A stretch of 64,000 nt of DNA from NCBI RefSeq assembly GCF_030272615.1, contig NC_081408.1:405799389-405863388 (forward strand), read 5' to 3'. The notes beneath the pieces are model-generated. The model saw only the letters and a list, made by a program, of their open reading frames with translations, did not search any database and was not told the DNA's origin. The stretch's first letter is position 1; each line of letters opens with the position of its first letter. Source of the stretch: Cryptomeria japonica (taxonomy: Eukaryota > Streptophyta > Pinopsida > Cupressales > Cupressaceae). Positions 10,307-21,314 of this stretch are shown here, in pieces. The translations under genes were made by a program, and so were the position numbers.

Positions 10307-13300
10307 TCAGCTGACCCCCCCTAATGACACATCCCGCACCCCCAAGAGAGCTCGCAACTGCTGGAACTTACTCTCGGTGAAAGGTTTGGTGAATATGTCA
10401 GCAACCTGCTCTGCTGTAGGACAATACTGCAAATCAATGACTTGCTCCTGGATGAGCTCTTGGATATAGTGCATATGAATCTCGATGTGTTTGGTCCGCT
10501 GGTGGTGGACCGGGTTCTTCGAGATCGCAATAGCACTCTGATTGTCGCAATGTCGAACTGTCGGCCGTGGAGTGGTGAATCCAAACTCTGTGAGAATCTG
10601 CTGGAGCCAAATGGTCTCAATCGCTGCGTTAATAGCACCTCGATACTTAGCCTCAGTCGAAGAGAGAGCAATAGCATGTTGCTTCTTGCTCTACCAACAA
10701 ATGGGGCCCGAACCAAGGTGAAAACTGTAACCAGAAGTAGACTTACGCTCAACTAGATCGCCAGCCCAATCGGAGTCTGTGTAATCAACCAAGCGAAGTC
10801 CTGTGCCTGCTGCATAGTGAATCCCATAGTGATGTGTACCCTGGATGTAATGAAGGATGCATTTGGCAGCTTTCCAATGAAGCTCATGTGGTTCCTGCAT
10901 GAAGCGGGAAACCATGCCAACTGCAAATGAAATATCAGGGCGTGTATGAGTCAAGTAGATGAGACTACCCACAAGCTGACGATACAAATTGGCATCAACT
11001 GGTGGAGAAGAACACTGAACCTCAAGCTTGACTCCTGAAAGAAAGGGAGTCGGAGCAGGCTTACAATCAACCATATGAAAGCGTGCAAGTAGATCAAGAG
11101 CATACTTGGGCTGCGATAGAGTAATCCCGGAAGGTGATTGTGAAATCTCTATCCCGAGAAAGTAGTACAAAAGACCCAAGTCAGTCATAGCAAATCTGTC
11201 ATGCAAAGCAGATTTGACCCTGCTAATGATGGATGAAGTACTCCCTGTAATGATCAAGTCATCAACATAGAGTACAAGTATCAAGTGAGATTCATCATGT
11301 CGCAAAATGTAGACATTCGGATCGGAATGACACCTGGTGAACCCTGCAGAGAGAAGAAAGGAATCCATCTTGGCATACCAAGCCCTAGGGGCCTACTTAA
11401 GGCCATAGAGAGATTTCCTTAGTCTGCAAACCAAGGAAGTATCCTGGATGAAACCCTATGGCTGCTCCATATAAATCTCCTCATCAAGATCACCATGAAG
11501 AAAAGCACTCTTCACATCCATCTGATGTACAACCCAACCATGAGTTGCAGCAATAGCAAGTGTCAAACGAATGGAGTTCATCTTGGCTACAGGTGCAAAG
11601 GTCTCAGTGTAGTCAACACCTGCAACCTGCGAGAAACCTTTCGCAACAAGCCGAGCCTTATACTTATCCACACTACCATCCGCTGCAAACTTGGTCCGAT
11701 AGATCCACTTACATCAAACCATCTTTCTCCCCTTAGGGAGATGGACTAAATCCCATGTGTTGTTCCTCATCAAGGAACTATACTCTTCCTCCATAGCTTG
11801 GTCCCACTCAGGAACCCTTGATACTTCCCTAAATGTCTGTAGATCGGAAGTGGTAGCAATGAATGCATGTGGAAGATCCTGATGTTGTGATCGAGTTCTC
11901 CGTGTATCTAAAGGATCCCCAACAAGAGAACCCGCGGACTCAAGTGTCTGTCGAGCCCAATGAGGTCTAGGTGGAGGTGGAGAACGAGGCTCCTCAACTG
12001 CAAGTGGACCCTACGGAGGTGTAACCCTGCGAGTCGGAGTTGAAGGAGTCTCATCATCTGAATCACTAACATCACTATCCACAATAGAGGAAGGTGGAGG
12101 AGGTAGAGAGGCTAAGCTAGGAGAGCTTTCCTCAAAGTGAACACTCCTCTCAATGAATACCTCATGTGTCTCTAGATCCATCAATCTGTATGCCTTAACA
12201 CCCTCAAGATATCCAACAAATATGCAAGGCCGACTCTGAGGTTCCAATGCCTTGCGTTTCTGTGGAGGTATGCGAGCCCATGCTGGACACCCAAAGACTC
12301 TGAAATGTCTCACAATCGGTTTCCTACCAGCCCAAGCTTCAAAAGGAGTAATACCTTGCAAATCTTTGTGAGGAACCCGATTCTGGATGTGCGTGGCACA
12401 ACTGATAGCCTCTGTCCAAAAGGCGGGATCAAGAGAATGTGCATGTATCATACAGCTAGCCATTTCTTTGAGAGTTCTATTCTTGCGTTCTGCAACCCCA
12501 TTCTGCTATGGAGTGTATGCAACAGAATGCTGAAGATCAATCCCCTCAAATGTACAAAAATCCTCAAGTCTTTTGTTCACATATTCCCTTCCATTATCTG
12601 TGCGAAGAATCTTGACCACTTTCCCTGATTGCTTCTCCACACGAGTCTTGAAGTCTTGAAATCTGTCAAATACTTCACTCTCATGAATGAAAAAGTAGAC
12701 CCAAGTGAAGCGGGAGTAGTCATCAATGAAGGTAAGAACATAGCAGGCCTTACTAAATGAAGGTACTGAAAATGGACCTACTACATCGCTGTGAACAAGT
12801 TCAAGAACTTCCAAAGCTCTCCAAGTTTTCCCTTTATCAAACTTCTCTTCAGGATGCTTGCCCATGGAACAACCTGAACATACACCCTCTGAAAAACTGA
12901 TTCAAGGTAGACCTGTGACCATGTCTTTAGTGCTTAGCTGCTGAAGATAGCAGTAGTTGAGGTGACCAAACCGCTCATGCCATAGCTTACTTTCTGAATT
13001 TGAATGAGTAAGCAAGGCCCTAGAAGGTGAACTTGGCACAAAGTGGGAGAATGAATAAAGCCTTGAGTTATCATTGACTTGTCCCACTGCTACCAAGGCA
13101 TCATCATCAAGTTCCTTTACCACAACTGAGTCTGGTGTAAACTCAACCTTTTTCCCATTCCCATAGTGAGTGATTTGGTAGATGGAGAGAAGGTTGGTAG
13201 ACAAGTTAGGAACATAGAGAACATTTTCAAATGTTCCATCATCCATGTCAACTAAACCTTTCCCTTCAACCTCTACTTGTGTGTCATCACCTATGTAAAT

Positions 13301-13384
13301 GTGAGGTACCTTAGATGGCTCCAATGAAGAAAACTGCTCCTTTGTAGAACCCATGTGATATGAGGCACCCGAGTCAAGTATCCA
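10307..13384 (-). pseudogene. Copia pol: protease, integrase, RT, RNase H
   Basis: Continues in the same frame as gag after the TAA at 13385. Protease: WILDSGASYHM right after the stop. Integrase: the LWHERFGHLN pre-domain, zinc ligands, then HSDVVGPF, LRTDNGREY and NGVAERKN (the three acidic residues). RT: WKTD-type motifs degraded to VHQMDVKSAFLHGDL, and LYVDDLIITG as the active site (about 11255-11285). RNase H: DYTDSDWAGD, LSSTEAKY, HCDNQSAI, ending in an ADIFTKPF block. The final stop is TGA at 10307. In-frame stops at 12902, 12506, 12011, 11714, 11456, 11393 and 10691 all have end coordinates in one phase, so there is no frameshift in about 4 kb. Each can be reached by one C-to-T change. 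Confidence 0.95.
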
Positions 13385-14377
13385 TTACTGTGAAGAACTT
13401 GTTGTAGCCACAAATGCTTGCCCTTTTCCCTTAGACTGTGAGGAAGAGGAAGGAGTTGAATCCTTCTTTGTGTAGGCGGATGGCAAGTTGATGTTGTTTT
13501 TCTTAAGAAGATTGGTTAACTCATCAACTTGCTTTGCATGGCATCGATGCTCATGATGACCATACTTTTTACAATATGCACAAGTTGGTTTATCCTTCTT
13601 AGGTGGTGTCCCCTTCTTGGAAGAGGATGAAAAATTACCTTGTGATGGAGAGGATGATTGTCCTTTTTCCTGGTGTGGCTTAGACTTGGATTGCTTCTTC
13701 TTCTTATTGGAATCTTTGCCTTGACTTCCTTGATTCCCTTGATTAGCCACCAAAGCCTTAGACTTTGAAGACTTGAGAAACCCCATGTTCAACAACTTAG
13801 ATTGTTCCAATATCAACATTTTTGTGGAAGCATCAAATGAAGGCATAACATAAGAACTCCCAACTGTCAAACGATGAGTTTGGAAGCTAGATACAAATGC
13901 TGCATATTCTGGTGAAAGCTTGTCCAACAAGTTGAATATCAACTGAGCATCCTTTTTGTCAATTCCACAATCCTTAAGCTTTGCTCTTAGCTCATTTGCT
14001 TTGGTGACATAATATTGGATTGTATCAAAACTCTTGGGATCGAAGTTGGTGAGCTCATTGTCAATCTGATAGCCTCTGATTTCATCAACTTGTCCATACA
14101 ATTTCTGAAACATATCCCAAGCCTCTTTGATTGCTTTACACTTTTCAATGTGAAAAATGAGGTCATCTAATACATACTTGTGTAAGGTTCCAAGAGCCAT
14201 GCAATTCTTTGTGAGCCATTCTAATTGAGCAATTGGATCAGCCTTAGGATCAGGTGGTGCTGTTATTGTTCCATCTATGTAGTGTGTGAGACCCTTTTCA
14301 ATTAATTTACTCCATACTTTAATTTTCCATGATGCATAATTATGTGGAGTTAAAGGTGGAAATTTATTAGGACTCAT
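13385..14377 (-). pseudogene. Copia gag
   Basis: Nucleocapsid-like protein that packages element RNA. I place the start at the ATG at 14377 (MSPNKFPPLTPHNYASW, the usual copia gag opening); the frame is open further upstream to 14422, but that leader peptide looks random. The body is the UBN2-type gag domain. A Ser/Lys-rich linker precedes one CCHC knuckle, CAYCKKYGHHEHRC. The frame ends in TAA at 13385-13387, directly before the protease DSGAS motif in the same frame. Copia elements normally read straight through here, and CAA (Gln) to TAA would explain the stop. Deliberate read-through is possible but not supported by context. Confidence 0.9.
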
Positions 14378-14453
14378 TGCAACAAAAATGGAAAGAGCAC
14401 AAAGAGAGGCACAATCACACAAGACACCCCCCCAAATTCACTCAATCAAAGAA

Positions 14454-14475
14454 CCCCCCCCCCCCCCCCCCCCCC
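14454..14475 (-). repeat. 22-base G homopolymer upstream of gag
   Basis: C22 on the plus strand, 77 bases before the gag ATG in the element's sense. Its length may be unreliable. Confidence 0.85.
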
Positions 14476-15059
14476 AATGTGATGATTTTGGCACTTTATA
14501 AGTAGTGCGTATACAATGGGCCACTTGCAAAAAATGGCAAAGTGGACTTCTGATTACAATTTTACAACTGCCTCAATAAGGCCAAAAGAGACTCAAACTG
14601 ATAATGCAAGAGATCTAACTAAGATCCAAGCAATTTACAAGTACCTAATAGGCCAAATAAGACCAATATCTGAAAGTACAATTTTCACTCAAAATCTCTG
14701 AAATCTGATCATAGATTATGAAAGTAGATGAAAAAATAAGCACTTTAAAAAAAAAACGGCACCTGAAAAGGAGGTCATATGAGCTCAAACGAGGCCTTTG
14801 AAGTTGCAGAATTGAGGATTGGACAGGTACAACTGAGAGAATCCAAAAATTCTAAAAAAATTGTGCACCAAAATTAGAAAATAACCACACCACTGCGAAG
14901 ATCATGAAATTTTAGCCCATTTCAAAAACAATTGCACCAAAAAAGGAGCAAAAATGAGCAAGATATGGCCTTTCAAAGTTGGACTGCAAAACTGAAAAGC
15001 CCAATGGAGAGGGGTCAATTTTTTTTAAAAAAATGCTGATGTGGCGCTGATGTCAGCAA

Positions 15060-15570
15060 TTCACTATGTTAAATTTGATGACCGTATGACCGTCGCAAAA
15101 ACTTCGCCTCCCTGCTGACTGGGCGTCCGTACTGTACGGACTGCTGACTGGGTAGGTGATTGTGCAGGCCGTACGGATGACATGGCAATCTATGTACGGA
15201 GGTATGGTTTAGCCCGCGAGCCAGTGGCCGCCTACCATGTGGCAGACGCGGGACCACCTATCCTTGGTGGTCACCGGCGGAGGAAGCGGCCGGAGCCGAG
15301 GGAAGCCAGCGGCGGCGTGCAGAGACCGACGGGCGAGCGGTCGCTGAGCGGCGGGGAGACCTGGGCACTCGGGCAGCGGCGAGCGAGCGGTCGCTGAGCG
15401 GCAGGGACGTGATAGGTGTTGTCGGCGGGCTCGGCGGCGGCGGCGGGTACAGGTACGCGGCGCGGTTCTCGGTTCCGACAGGTACGACGGCGACAGAGCA
15501 GGTACGTGGCCTGCAACACCTGCGACACGCAGGTACACACTGCACGAGGGGGGGGGTCTGCGGACCCCCC
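15060..15570 (-). other. GC/CpG-rich block in the copia leader
   Basis: Strikingly GC-rich against AT-rich surroundings. Contains CTGCTGACTGGG twice (15112, 15141), the near-palindrome GTCCGTAC-T-GTACGGAC (15125-15141), a 20-bp direct repeat (15333 and 15383; GAGCGGTCGCTGAGCGG core), and the hairpin GGGGGGTC-TGCG-GACCCCCC (15551-15570). Several frames are open, but only because the block is GC-rich. Confidence 0.75.
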
Positions 15571-15878
15571 AAAAGACCAGCAAAAAAAACTTTTTTTTTT
15601 TTGATTCGCCATTTGATTTTTTCGAATTTTTTTTTTCTTCAAAAAATAAAAATTTAAAAAAAATAAAAAAAATTCGAAATCCGTACGATAATAGCCAGAA
15701 TGGGGAAAAAAAAATTCTCACCAAAATAGGTCGACTTTATAGTCGAAATTTATGGAAACGACCTCTCGGATTCAACGGTGATGTCCAAATCGCTGTATGA
15801 CACCCCCCAAAAATGAAGATCCCCAAATCCGAAAATAGAAGCCTTCCACGATGTCTCCAAAAACCAATCAATGAAACC

Positions 15879-15896
15879 CCAATAGCTCTGATACCA
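15879..15896 (-). promoter_or_regulatory. Primer binding site, initiator tRNA-Met
   Basis: The minus strand reads TGGTATCAGAGCTATTGG immediately after the 5' LTR, the standard copia primer site. Confidence 0.95.
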
Positions 15897-16344
15897 TGTA
15901 GGATTTTGCCAAGATCAAGGGCATAATGAAAAGCATGAAAGAGACAATAGAATGACAAGAACAAACTGTATTCTCATCAATATACAAAATGATCAACTGG
16001 ATTAACCAATACAATGAATATAGGTCTACTTATATAGGCAAGGCCATATGGATGTATGAGCACACAAATATGACATGTGGCTCAATGAGAAACAAGGGTA
16101 GTTAAGAAATACTAGGGGTAGGTAGGAGAAATAATATAATATTCCACAAGAGGTGGATGACTCACCGAATGTGGAGTGTAACAGCAAAATAAGACCACAA
16201 AAGGTGGAATTTCTTCTACAAGCTCTATCCCTATGTGCACACTTCCCTAAGTGTCTCAAATCCAAACTACAAAGAGATGCATTATCCTAAGTTAACTTAA
16301 GTAAGTGTAATAATATCCAAAATGAATATTTATTTACACCAACA
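15897..16344 (-). repeat. 5' LTR of the copia element, with TATA box
   Basis: 448 bp. The minus strand has TATATAAG at 16036-16029, a likely core promoter about 135 bp from the LTR 3' end. Confidence 0.95.
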
Positions 16345-16349
16345 CTTAG

Positions 16350-17613
16350 GAACTATTACCAAAGGTGACACCCATTGACTATCAGAAATAGGATAGATAA
16401 ATCCAGCATTCAACAACTTCTGCAATTCCTCTTTAACTATTTCTTTTAATGTAGGATTGATTCTTCTTTGTGGCTGTCTAAGTGGTCTAGAATCTTCTTT
16501 TATGTAGATACGGTGGGTACAAACTGTTGTATCAATTCCATGCATATCCTTGTAATCCCATGCAAAAGCATGTTTATGACATTTGAGCAAATCCACAAGT
16601 GCCACTCTTTGAGTTTTTGCAAGATTACTATTGATATTCAAATATTTATATAAAACAACTTCCACTTTGATAGTAAGATCAATCTGAGATATATCATAAA
16701 AATGAGAAGTACAGACTTTCTGCGGCAACATAGTATGCAATATATCAATGGCTGCAGGAAAGTCTGATTCTGCAATATTAGGTACTAACTCCTGCAATTG
16801 TTGCTTTTGTATTAACTCATTTGTTAGAATTTTATAAAGAATTGAGTCATCATCATGAAATTGGATGAATGGTCCTCTATTAATCATCATAAGGTGATTG
16901 ATAGAGTCAACTCCTTCTTCAAATTCTTCTCCCAAGTTAGGCCAAACGGCTTGTTGTTGATCGAATTGGGGCTGAGCAGGAGAATACAAAGCTAATATTT
17001 TGGTAGAGTTCCCATCTGAAATAATCATATCCCCTGACCTACATCTAATATATGCATCAGTTGTAGCAAGCCAAGGTCTTCCCAAAATCACTGGATATCC
17101 TCCCAATGCGGCCTTAGGAGACGGGATCATAAAGTCTGCAGGTTATTCCCAAGAATCCAAAGCAACAACTATATCTTCAATCATAGCATCAGGTCGAACT
17201 GTAGAACTATCAGCAAGTTGTAGGACTGTAAGTGTAGGTCTGAGACTAGTGATTTCAAGCCGCTGTATAATATCCCTTGTCATAACATTAATGGCTGCTC
17301 CTAAATCAATCAAAACATTCTTCATCTGAGTGTCCTTAATGACTATATTCACAACAGGGCTACCAGGATCAACATACTTAGGAATTGAAACCTTTCCTAG
17401 CATAATATCTGCCAGTTGACCCATTACATGCACTGTTTGTGGATATTTCTTCTTTCTGTTAGGCTTCTTTAGACATGCTTCCCTAAGTGCCTTACTGTAT
17501 ACAGGAACATCCTTTATTGCTTGTAACAATGAGATTTTAACACATACGTGTTTCAGTTGATCTATAATATCAAAACCTTGCTCCTGTTCTAGAAGAACCT
17601 CTTTTTCTTGCAA
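16350..17613 (-). pseudogene. Gypsy protease and N-terminal half of RT
   Basis: The 17613-17143 frame holds the retropepsin motif as VLIDLGAAINVM (family DSGA; the Ser is replaced by Leu). After a stop at 17143 the same frame continues from 17130 with a GGYPVILGRPWL block, the usual end of plant gypsy protease. It then runs to the RT start (RRINPTLKEIVKEELQKLL, GFIYPISDSQWVSPLVIVPK), where the copia insertion at 16349 cuts it. The sense resumes at 9590 with KGEKWRACVDYRALN. Protease is shifted relative to gag by a frameshift near 17655. Confidence 0.9.
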
Positions 17614-17654
17614 CCTCTGGGAAAATGGGGGTAGTTGTTGTTTTTGAGGTATTG

Positions 17655-19375
17655 GGACTGTTGGACGAGATTTCTTGTTCTTTGGGTATTTCAGTTATAA
17701 CTAGAGGGGATGGATTAGGCAGAGTTGTCCTAGATATGAGGTGAATATCACTTATAGATAGAGAATAGGTTGGGTATTGATTAGGATCAACTGAATAAAC
17801 TTGTTGTTGTTGCTGAGATTTTCTATTAGGATTCGACATTGGTTGAGTGGGCAACTATTTGGGTTTAGGTGGAACAGTAGTGGATGCAGGGGGAGGCATT
17901 ATTGCAGGTGGTTGTGGCTGTTGAATAGGCTGTTGATATCTAAAAGACTAATTGGTCCATGGTTGACTCCCCCTCCATTGAGGAGCAGATTGCCAATTTC
18001 CTTGAAATTGTTGCCATTATCTCTGAGGTGGAGACCAATTTCCTTGTGGCTGCTACCACTATGGAGTTTGACTGGCAAAATATTGCCCTTGGCCTTGAGG
18101 ACCATACCAGTTTGGATAACTACCAAAATTTTGAGCATATGGTGATTGCCATTGATTATTTTGTGCATAGGAATTTCCACTATAACCAAAAAAAGAAAGT
18201 GGATCAGGAGGCATGCCTTGTCTTTGAAAATTTGGCCTTCTTTGAGCAACATAGAAAACTTGTTCATCATCACCTTAAATTGTCTTGAAGTTAGGAAGTT
18301 CAAGATTTGCAACCATTTTACATCTGCAGTCTCTTTTCCTTTGTCTACAATGAGGGCAGAATTATGCAAGAACTGCATCAACTTCCTCATGCTTCTTCTT
18401 AGCTGAGAGTGTATCCAATTGAGTAGCCATATTATTTATGATATCCTCCTTAAAGTCCTTCAACAAATGGCTAAGTTCCATTCTAGAAACTCCAGTACCA
18501 TATGTCGATGAAGAAACTCTTGGCTTGAAACGCCTATTTTTTTTAGAAGCAGACCTGGAATACTTCTAATAAATTTGTCCAATATTATTCCATGTGGATT
18601 GTTTTATGTCACCTCCTCCCATAAGATCCAAAGCATCAGTGCATTCATCGCGGATTCCTCTCAAAAATATCAGCTTGAGGGAATCTTCATTTAGAGTGCT
18701 ATGCTTAGACTTTTTGACACTGAATAGAAACCTCTCCAGATAATCTTCAAGACTCTCATCTTCTTTCTGTGTCATTCTAAAAATATCATCCCCATGACGA
18801 TCAGTGCCTCTAAAATAATCCTTGTACTTTGCAAGAAATAATCATTTCATCTCATCCCATGTAGTAATTGTGCTACTCCCCAGGCTCATAAACCATCTTA
18901 AAGATGATTCTTTCAAAGTGGTAGGAAATATTTTGAGTCTATGGGCATCTGTAGTATAATCAAAACTCCTATAGAGAACATCAAACTCAAATAGGAAAGT
19001 GTCTGGATCCTCTGTCACTAATCCATAGAATTTAGGGAGGGAAGAAGATGGAATGTTCTTGAGATTAGCATTATCATGTTGATCAAAGATAGGAAACTCA
19101 AATGTTGGTGCCAAAGGTGCGGGTGGATTATTCCCACCAGGAGGTGGATTTCATTGCATTAGACTTTTAGGGGAGTATACTAGATGAAGTTCTTCTTCTA
19201 GAGGTCCAAAAAGGAAATGGAGGTTGTTCTTAGGTAATTCAAATTCAGGGAGGTTCAAATTCTCTATGGTTTGATATAGTTCAGAAAAATGTTTTACATC
19301 TAGGGGATCAATTCCTGCATGATTAGGATAACTGGGTAGGAATCTACCTTGATAATCTCTTCTTCTCCTATGCAT
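17655..19375 (-). pseudogene. Gypsy gag
   Basis: One frame holds 19375-19151, 19114-18842, 18775-18566 and 17854-17655, with stops between them. Recognisable: an N-terminal RRRRDYQGRFLP stretch, the retrotransposon gag core (LKIFPTTLKESSLRWFMSL, then WDEMK and a YLERFLFSVKK block), and a Gln/Pro/Trp-rich region. A CPHCRQRKRDCRC cluster takes the place of a normal CCHC knuckle. Most stops are TAG or TAA where Gln codons are expected (for example two TAGs around a Trp at about 18055-18065). The long minus-strand frame 18390-17899 is a shadow, not the real frame. Confidence 0.85.
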
Positions 19376-19480
19376 GTAGGTTCATAGAAATTATTTAACA
19401 ATTAGGTCTATCAAAAACAATTAAACTAAAAACTAAAAACTAAAGAGATAATAACCATAACAAGTTCTTAGTTTGACACC

Positions 19481-19498
19481 ATCCCCGACAATGGCACC
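19481..19498 (-). promoter_or_regulatory. Gypsy primer binding site (tRNA-Asp type)
   Basis: The minus strand reads TGGTGCCATTGTCGGGGA six bases after the 5' LTR, two changes from the common plant gypsy site TGGCGCCGTTGCCGGGGA. Confidence 0.75.
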
Positions 19499-19504
19499 AA
19501 AAAA

Positions 19505-20706
19505 TGTTCATCCCAACAATAAGAATAATAACTATAGTTAAAGTCTCAACCCGAAGTTTGGACATTCACTCTATGAAGTTACTATCTCCATAGCTGGTGT
19601 TCATTTGATTGTCAACCCAGGGACGTAATACTTGAAATGGGTCTGCACTATATATGCACTAAGTTCCCACGATAACTACCCTGCATTATTGCAACAACTA
19701 ACATCTATGCAGGAAAGGTAAGAAAGAATTGAAACAACTGAATGGCTGCAGGAAAAAATCTACATTAACATAAATTTCATTCAAGAAATACTAACGAAGT
19801 CCAAAGTTGTCAAATAGGAATTACTCTGTTTTATTTGGCTACAGGAGCAGTCAATGCAAGAACGTCTACTACAGCTAAAGAAGAAAACTAATTTTAACAA
19901 AGGCACAGGAACACTCACCAAGTGGGCCCCCTTGGATGAGTGCTTCTAGGCTTCCAAAATAACTCTAAGTGCTCATAATAACATATCTTTATTCATTGTT
20001 CCTCAAAAGTCAATACATTATTCAGAATCAAAAGAAACTCAAAACACTCTGTAACTTTATTTCTAAATCTTCTGCTCTTTTTCTTCTCTTTTCTTTCTAA
20101 CCTCTGAAAAGAGACAAAGACCCTTATTTAAAAGAAAACAACTACTTCCTACAACATAGATCATGTCGATGAGAAGAGGTGGATAATATTCATGAAGGGA
20201 AATAGTTGGAGTTAAGCCACTGATAATGTGGATCTAAACCAAACCACAGTCATAACATAGTGTGGCGGTATTTACAATACTAATGCCCACTTGAGTCAGA
20301 CATCAATGAGTATTGCACGCCTACTTCTCCTCTGTTGTTCCTTATTCTCATCATCTTCTCCACTAATTTGATCTTTCAATCACCTCCTTGAATATCTCCT
20401 ACTGTAATTGGCGTAACAAGAGAGCTTTCACCGCAACATCTTATTTATTTCTGCAATTCAAAAAAAAGAACATACAAGCACATAAACATCTATTTTAATT
20501 AATCATAACATCTATTAATTTCACACATGATATTGCCTAAGACAATCCACATGGCAACAAAAATGAATCACATGGCTGCAGGAACAATTGGCAAAGACAA
20601 AACATGATTTAACGGGTTCAGCTTAACATCTAAAATGTATATAGTCAACTTTTAATACATCATCACTATCTCATCATATAAATCAAAACATGAGAACAAC
20701 TCATTA
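19505..20706 (-). repeat. 5' LTR (1202 bp) of the gypsy element
   Basis: Starts TGTTCATCCC on the plus strand, ends ACTCATTA. It lacks about 39 bp present in the other LTR; the gap is bounded by AAC direct repeats, so a small slippage deletion is likely. Its terminal TG (minus strand) has decayed to TA. Confidence 0.85.
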
Positions 20707-20717
20707 GATCCTATAGT

Positions 20718-20720
<3 letters not shown>

Positions 20721-20762
<42 letters not shown>
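20721..20762. repeat. (CT)n microsatellite
   Basis: About 20 uninterrupted CT units. Confidence 0.95.
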
Positions 20763-20765
<3 letters not shown>

Positions 20766-21196
20766 TTTTCTCCCCGAAGCTCTATAATTATCTCTCTCCC
20801 TTTCACTCTCCCTCTCCCCTACTCTCTACTTCTCTCTAAATCACTCTCTCCTCTCTCCCCAAGCTTTACACTTATCCCTCTACCTCTCTCTCATTCTTCA
20901 CTCACCATTGTCTATCTATCCTCTCCCTCTCTTTATAGATACCACACACACACACACTCTACTTAGTTCTATCTCCTCTCTCCCTCTCTCTACATACCTC
21001 TTCCTCTCCACTTCTCTCTCTCTCTCTCTCTCTCTACTTATCTCTATCTCCCCTCCCCCTCTCTACAAACCTCTGCCTCTCCCTCCCTCTTTACCTTACC
21101 ACTTCTCTCTATATCCCCCCCATCTCTCTTTCAGTCCCTACACTATTTATCTACATACCTCTTTGTCCCTATATCCCTCCCTCTCTTAATCCCCCC

Positions 21197-21210
<14 letters not shown>
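20763..21210. other. Pyrimidine-rich low-complexity stretch
   Basis: CT-rich with repeated CTCTCTACTTCTCTC-type segments. The long open frame on the plus strand here is composition only. Confidence 0.8.

Positions 21211-21271
<61 letters not shown>
21211..21271. repeat. (CA)n microsatellite
   Basis: About 30 uninterrupted CA units. Confidence 0.95.
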
Positions 21272-21273
<2 letters not shown>

Positions 21274-21314
21274 CTCAATCTAATTAAATATCTACTTATC
21301 TCTATCTCTCCTTC

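Larger units (their letters stand above)
14378..15878 (-). other. Long, structured 5' leader of the copia element
   Basis: 1.5 kb between the primer site and gag, much longer than is usual for copia. It contains, in transcript order, A/T homopolymer runs (15590-15680), a GC- and CpG-rich block (15060-15570) with hairpins and direct repeats, AT-rich sequence, then a run of 22 G (14454-14475 on the minus strand). No convincing ORF. It may be captured host DNA or a packaging/translation leader. Confidence 0.7.
9591..16344 (-). mobile_element. Nested Ty1/copia element, 6754 bp
   Basis: Complete insertion inside the gypsy RT gene. Two 448-bp LTRs (9591-10038 and 15897-16344) differ at nine positions by my count, with no indel; seven of the nine are transitions. 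The target duplication is CTTAG at 9586-9590 and 16345-16349. A primer site for initiator Met-tRNA follows the 5' LTR and a G-rich polypurine tract precedes the 3' LTR. Gag-pol lies in one frame without a frameshift but with eight stops. The leader before gag is long and unusual (see 14378-15878). It is younger than its host element by both nesting and LTR divergence. Confidence 0.96.
4116..20706 (-). mobile_element. Ty3/gypsy element, Athila/Tat-like, split by a nested copia element
   Basis: LTRs at 4116-5371 and 19505-20706 share sequence throughout. The flanking five bases are GACCC (4111-4115) and GATCC (20707-20711), a target duplication with one C/T mismatch. Read on the minus strand the order is 5' LTR, primer site, gag, protease, RT, [copia insertion], RT, RNase H, integrase, an extra ORF, polypurine tract, 3' LTR. 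Without the copia insert and its duplicated 5 bp the element is about 9.8 kb. The primer site resembles the tRNA-Asp type used by Athila and related non-chromovirus gypsy elements. The LTRs differ by several percent over the parts I compared, and pol has frameshifts, so this is an old dead copy. Confidence 0.9.

Noticed and set aside
13385-13387. Programmed read-through stop between copia gag and pol
   Set aside because: The TAA is one of eight similar stops in the same frame and lacks a known read-through context; decay explains it better.
15182-15724. Overlapping open frames on both strands in the copia leader
   Set aside because: GC-rich block with few stops by chance; Arg/Pro/Ala-rich on every frame and no domain seen. 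A captured exon is not excluded.
17899-18390. 163-codon minus-strand frame in the gypsy gag region
   Set aside because: A shadow: the real gag frame here is another one and reads QPQGNWSPPQ-type sequence.
20908-21189. 93-codon open frame rich in Ser, Leu and Pro
   Set aside because: Translation of CT-rich low-complexity DNA.
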